Origin: Guillardia theta CCMP2712
Taxonomy: Eukaryota; Cryptophyceae; Pyrenomonadales; Geminigeraceae
Length of the DNA stretch: 64,000 nucleotides
NCBI RefSeq assembly: GCF_000315625.1
Contig: NW_005434646.1
Location: forward strand, 78,993-142,992
Direction: 5' to 3'
The notes under the pieces were generated by a model, which saw only the letters and a list, made by a program, of their open reading frames with translations, was not told where the DNA came from and made no database searches. Shown here piece after piece: positions 63,073-64,000 of the stretch. The stretch's first letter is position 1. Each line of letters begins with the position of its first letter. The translations under genes were made by a program, and so were the position numbers.

Positions 63073-64000
63073 ATGCGCGGGGAGAGGAAAGCGCTGCTTC
63101 CCTTTGCCTCCTCCTCCTCCTCCTCCTCCTCCTCCTCCTCCTCCTCCTCCTCCTCCTATCTCCTACTAACCATCCCACTATGTCTTACGGCCATGGTTCT
63201 TGTTGCGTACACTGCCGGTCCTACATCAGAGACGATGCTGTACTCTCTTGGAATGACCGGGCCTCGCTATGAGCCTTGGGCAATGCATTCCCTTCCTCGG
63301 CCCTTTGACGAGCGGAGACCTCTCGGACTCGTTCAGGTTCTCATTGTTTTCCTCTTGTATGCTGCTCCTCTTCCTGCCTTGTGAGATGCTGTTCTCACTC
63401 CTCGACTAGTGGTATGCTGATGTGTTCGCTGCAGTACATGCCGGATAACACGACAGATTGGTATCCGAATCAAGATGTTGGTGAGCTCAAGCTCGTCAAC
63501 GGCAGGATTGTGGGACATGAGGAAGTTGAAAACGTTACGGCTAGCGAGTCGAAGAATGAGACAGAAGCAGCAGCAGAAGGCGAGGAGACTGAGGCTGAAG
63601 AGGGTGAAGGGGCTGAGGAGAGTGAAGGAACAGAAGGGGAGGAGGAATCAACTGAGGGAGCAGAAGGAGAAGGAGAAGGAGAGGAGCCAGCTGCGACGAA
63701 GAGTAGACAAACGATGCTCAAGGTTGTGAAAGGGAAGGAGAAGAAAACATACAAAGTATTGGATCCTGCGGATTGGTTGAAAAACAAGGTTACAAGCACG
63801 GTGTCTGCCATGAGAAATTCTATCAAGACATCAAACATGAACAAGAGGAGAATCCCTGATCCTATCGAATGGATGGAATCAAGATACTTGAAGCATGTCC
63901 ATGGCGGTAAAGTACTTGCTGGCCATCCTTCCAGCCAATCTTCACAGGTGAGTGGGAGATTTTCCTGTGAAGGAATTTAACCCCTTGCCTGGCAGATGCA
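63073..64000 (+). CDS. Poly-Ser signal-anchor protein (3' end outside window)
   Basis: Exon 1 63073-63336, exon 2 63435-63947 (98-bp intron), then a GT donor and the window end. Starts MRGERKALLPFA followed by 16 Ser encoded by (TCC)16, then a TM helix (YLLLTIPLCLTAMVLVAY). An in-frame ATG at 62953 also exists. Downstream is RYEPWAMHSLPRPFDERR; after the splice come YMPDNTTDWYPNQDVGE, an acidic Glu/Gly region and a basic C-terminal stretch (KVVKGKEKKTYKVLDPADW). Likely type II membrane protein. No family recognised. Confidence 0.7.
63109..63156. repeat. Coding (TCC)16 trinucleotide tract
   Basis: Sixteen perfect TCC codons (Ser) directly before the predicted TM helix of the gene above. Length changes would be in frame, so this is a candidate for natural length variation. 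Confidence 0.9.

Overview
The window reads as nuclear DNA of a photosynthetic eukaryote with a secondary plastid, most likely a cryptophyte, with Guillardia theta as the best guess. Three observations support this. (1) A spliced gene at 32807-34024 (- strand) encodes a CpeS/CpcS-type phycobiliprotein lyase. Its leader is an ER signal peptide followed directly by Phe and a Ser/Arg-rich transit peptide, the bipartite plastid-targeting signal of red-algal-derived secondary plastids. (2) Most genes are interrupted by very short GT-AG introns, mostly about 41-62 bp. (3) Both strands carry multi-domain eukaryotic proteins (USP, BAR, MYND, RING-H2, SAM, TSR2, NACHT-WD40, CCDC17-like). No rRNA, tRNA, CRISPR array or intact mobile element was recognised. 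Exon structures were assembled by hand from reading frames, splice signals and family motifs. Where exon lengths sum to a whole number of codons and family motifs join across the splices, the model is good; elsewhere exon limits are approximate.

Layout. 1-3876 (-): secreted or membrane protein with cadherin-like and WD40 repeats (3' end outside the window). 4241-5588 (+): DUF1295 / steroid 5-alpha-reductase-like membrane protein, 11 exons. 5748-7169 (-): ankyrin protein with a plastid-type leader. 7675-10750 (-): signal peptide, FG-GAP-like propeller, DUF4215, TM and RING-H2. 11112-12134 (+): GSTCD-like methyltransferase fold. 12164-18573 (-): giant NACHT/STAND-WD40 protein. 19577-22428 (-): coiled-coil protein. 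23063-29820 (+): C2H2/coiled-coil/C2 protein resembling CCDC17, with microsatellite-filled introns. 30020-32270 (-): ankyrin protein with signal peptide. 32807-34024 (-): phycobiliprotein lyase. 34265-36430 (-): ubiquitin-specific protease. 36812-38118 (+): BAR protein, 10 exons. 38271-40133 (-): secreted NHL propeller. 41494-42111 (+): basic putative phosphoprotein. 42291-44168 (-): Ycf48/BNR-like propeller. 44819-46246 (+): secreted ankyrin protein. 46691-48047 (-): SAM-domain protein. 48400-50405 (-): secreted Asn/Thr-rich protein. 51198-52956 (+): two-TM coiled-coil protein. 53070-55127 (-): RS/RD-repeat protein. 55742-58250 (-): secreted ankyrin protein. 58818-61557 (+): MYND/zinc/ankyrin/coiled-coil protein. 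61631-62530 (-): TSR2. 63073-64000+ (+): poly-Ser signal-anchor protein, running off the window.

The most striking theme is five separate ankyrin-repeat genes in 64 kb, each of whose first exons predicts an ER signal peptide. At least one also carries the Phe-type plastid leader. Ankyrin proteins normally work in the cytosol or nucleus, so this suggests a family used inside the secretory route, the periplastidal space or the plastid. Gene dense stretches are separated by short gaps that repeatedly contain GGGGTAC/GTACCCC-like motifs. The introns and gaps are loaded with purine/pyrimidine microsatellites, chiefly (CTCCT)n.
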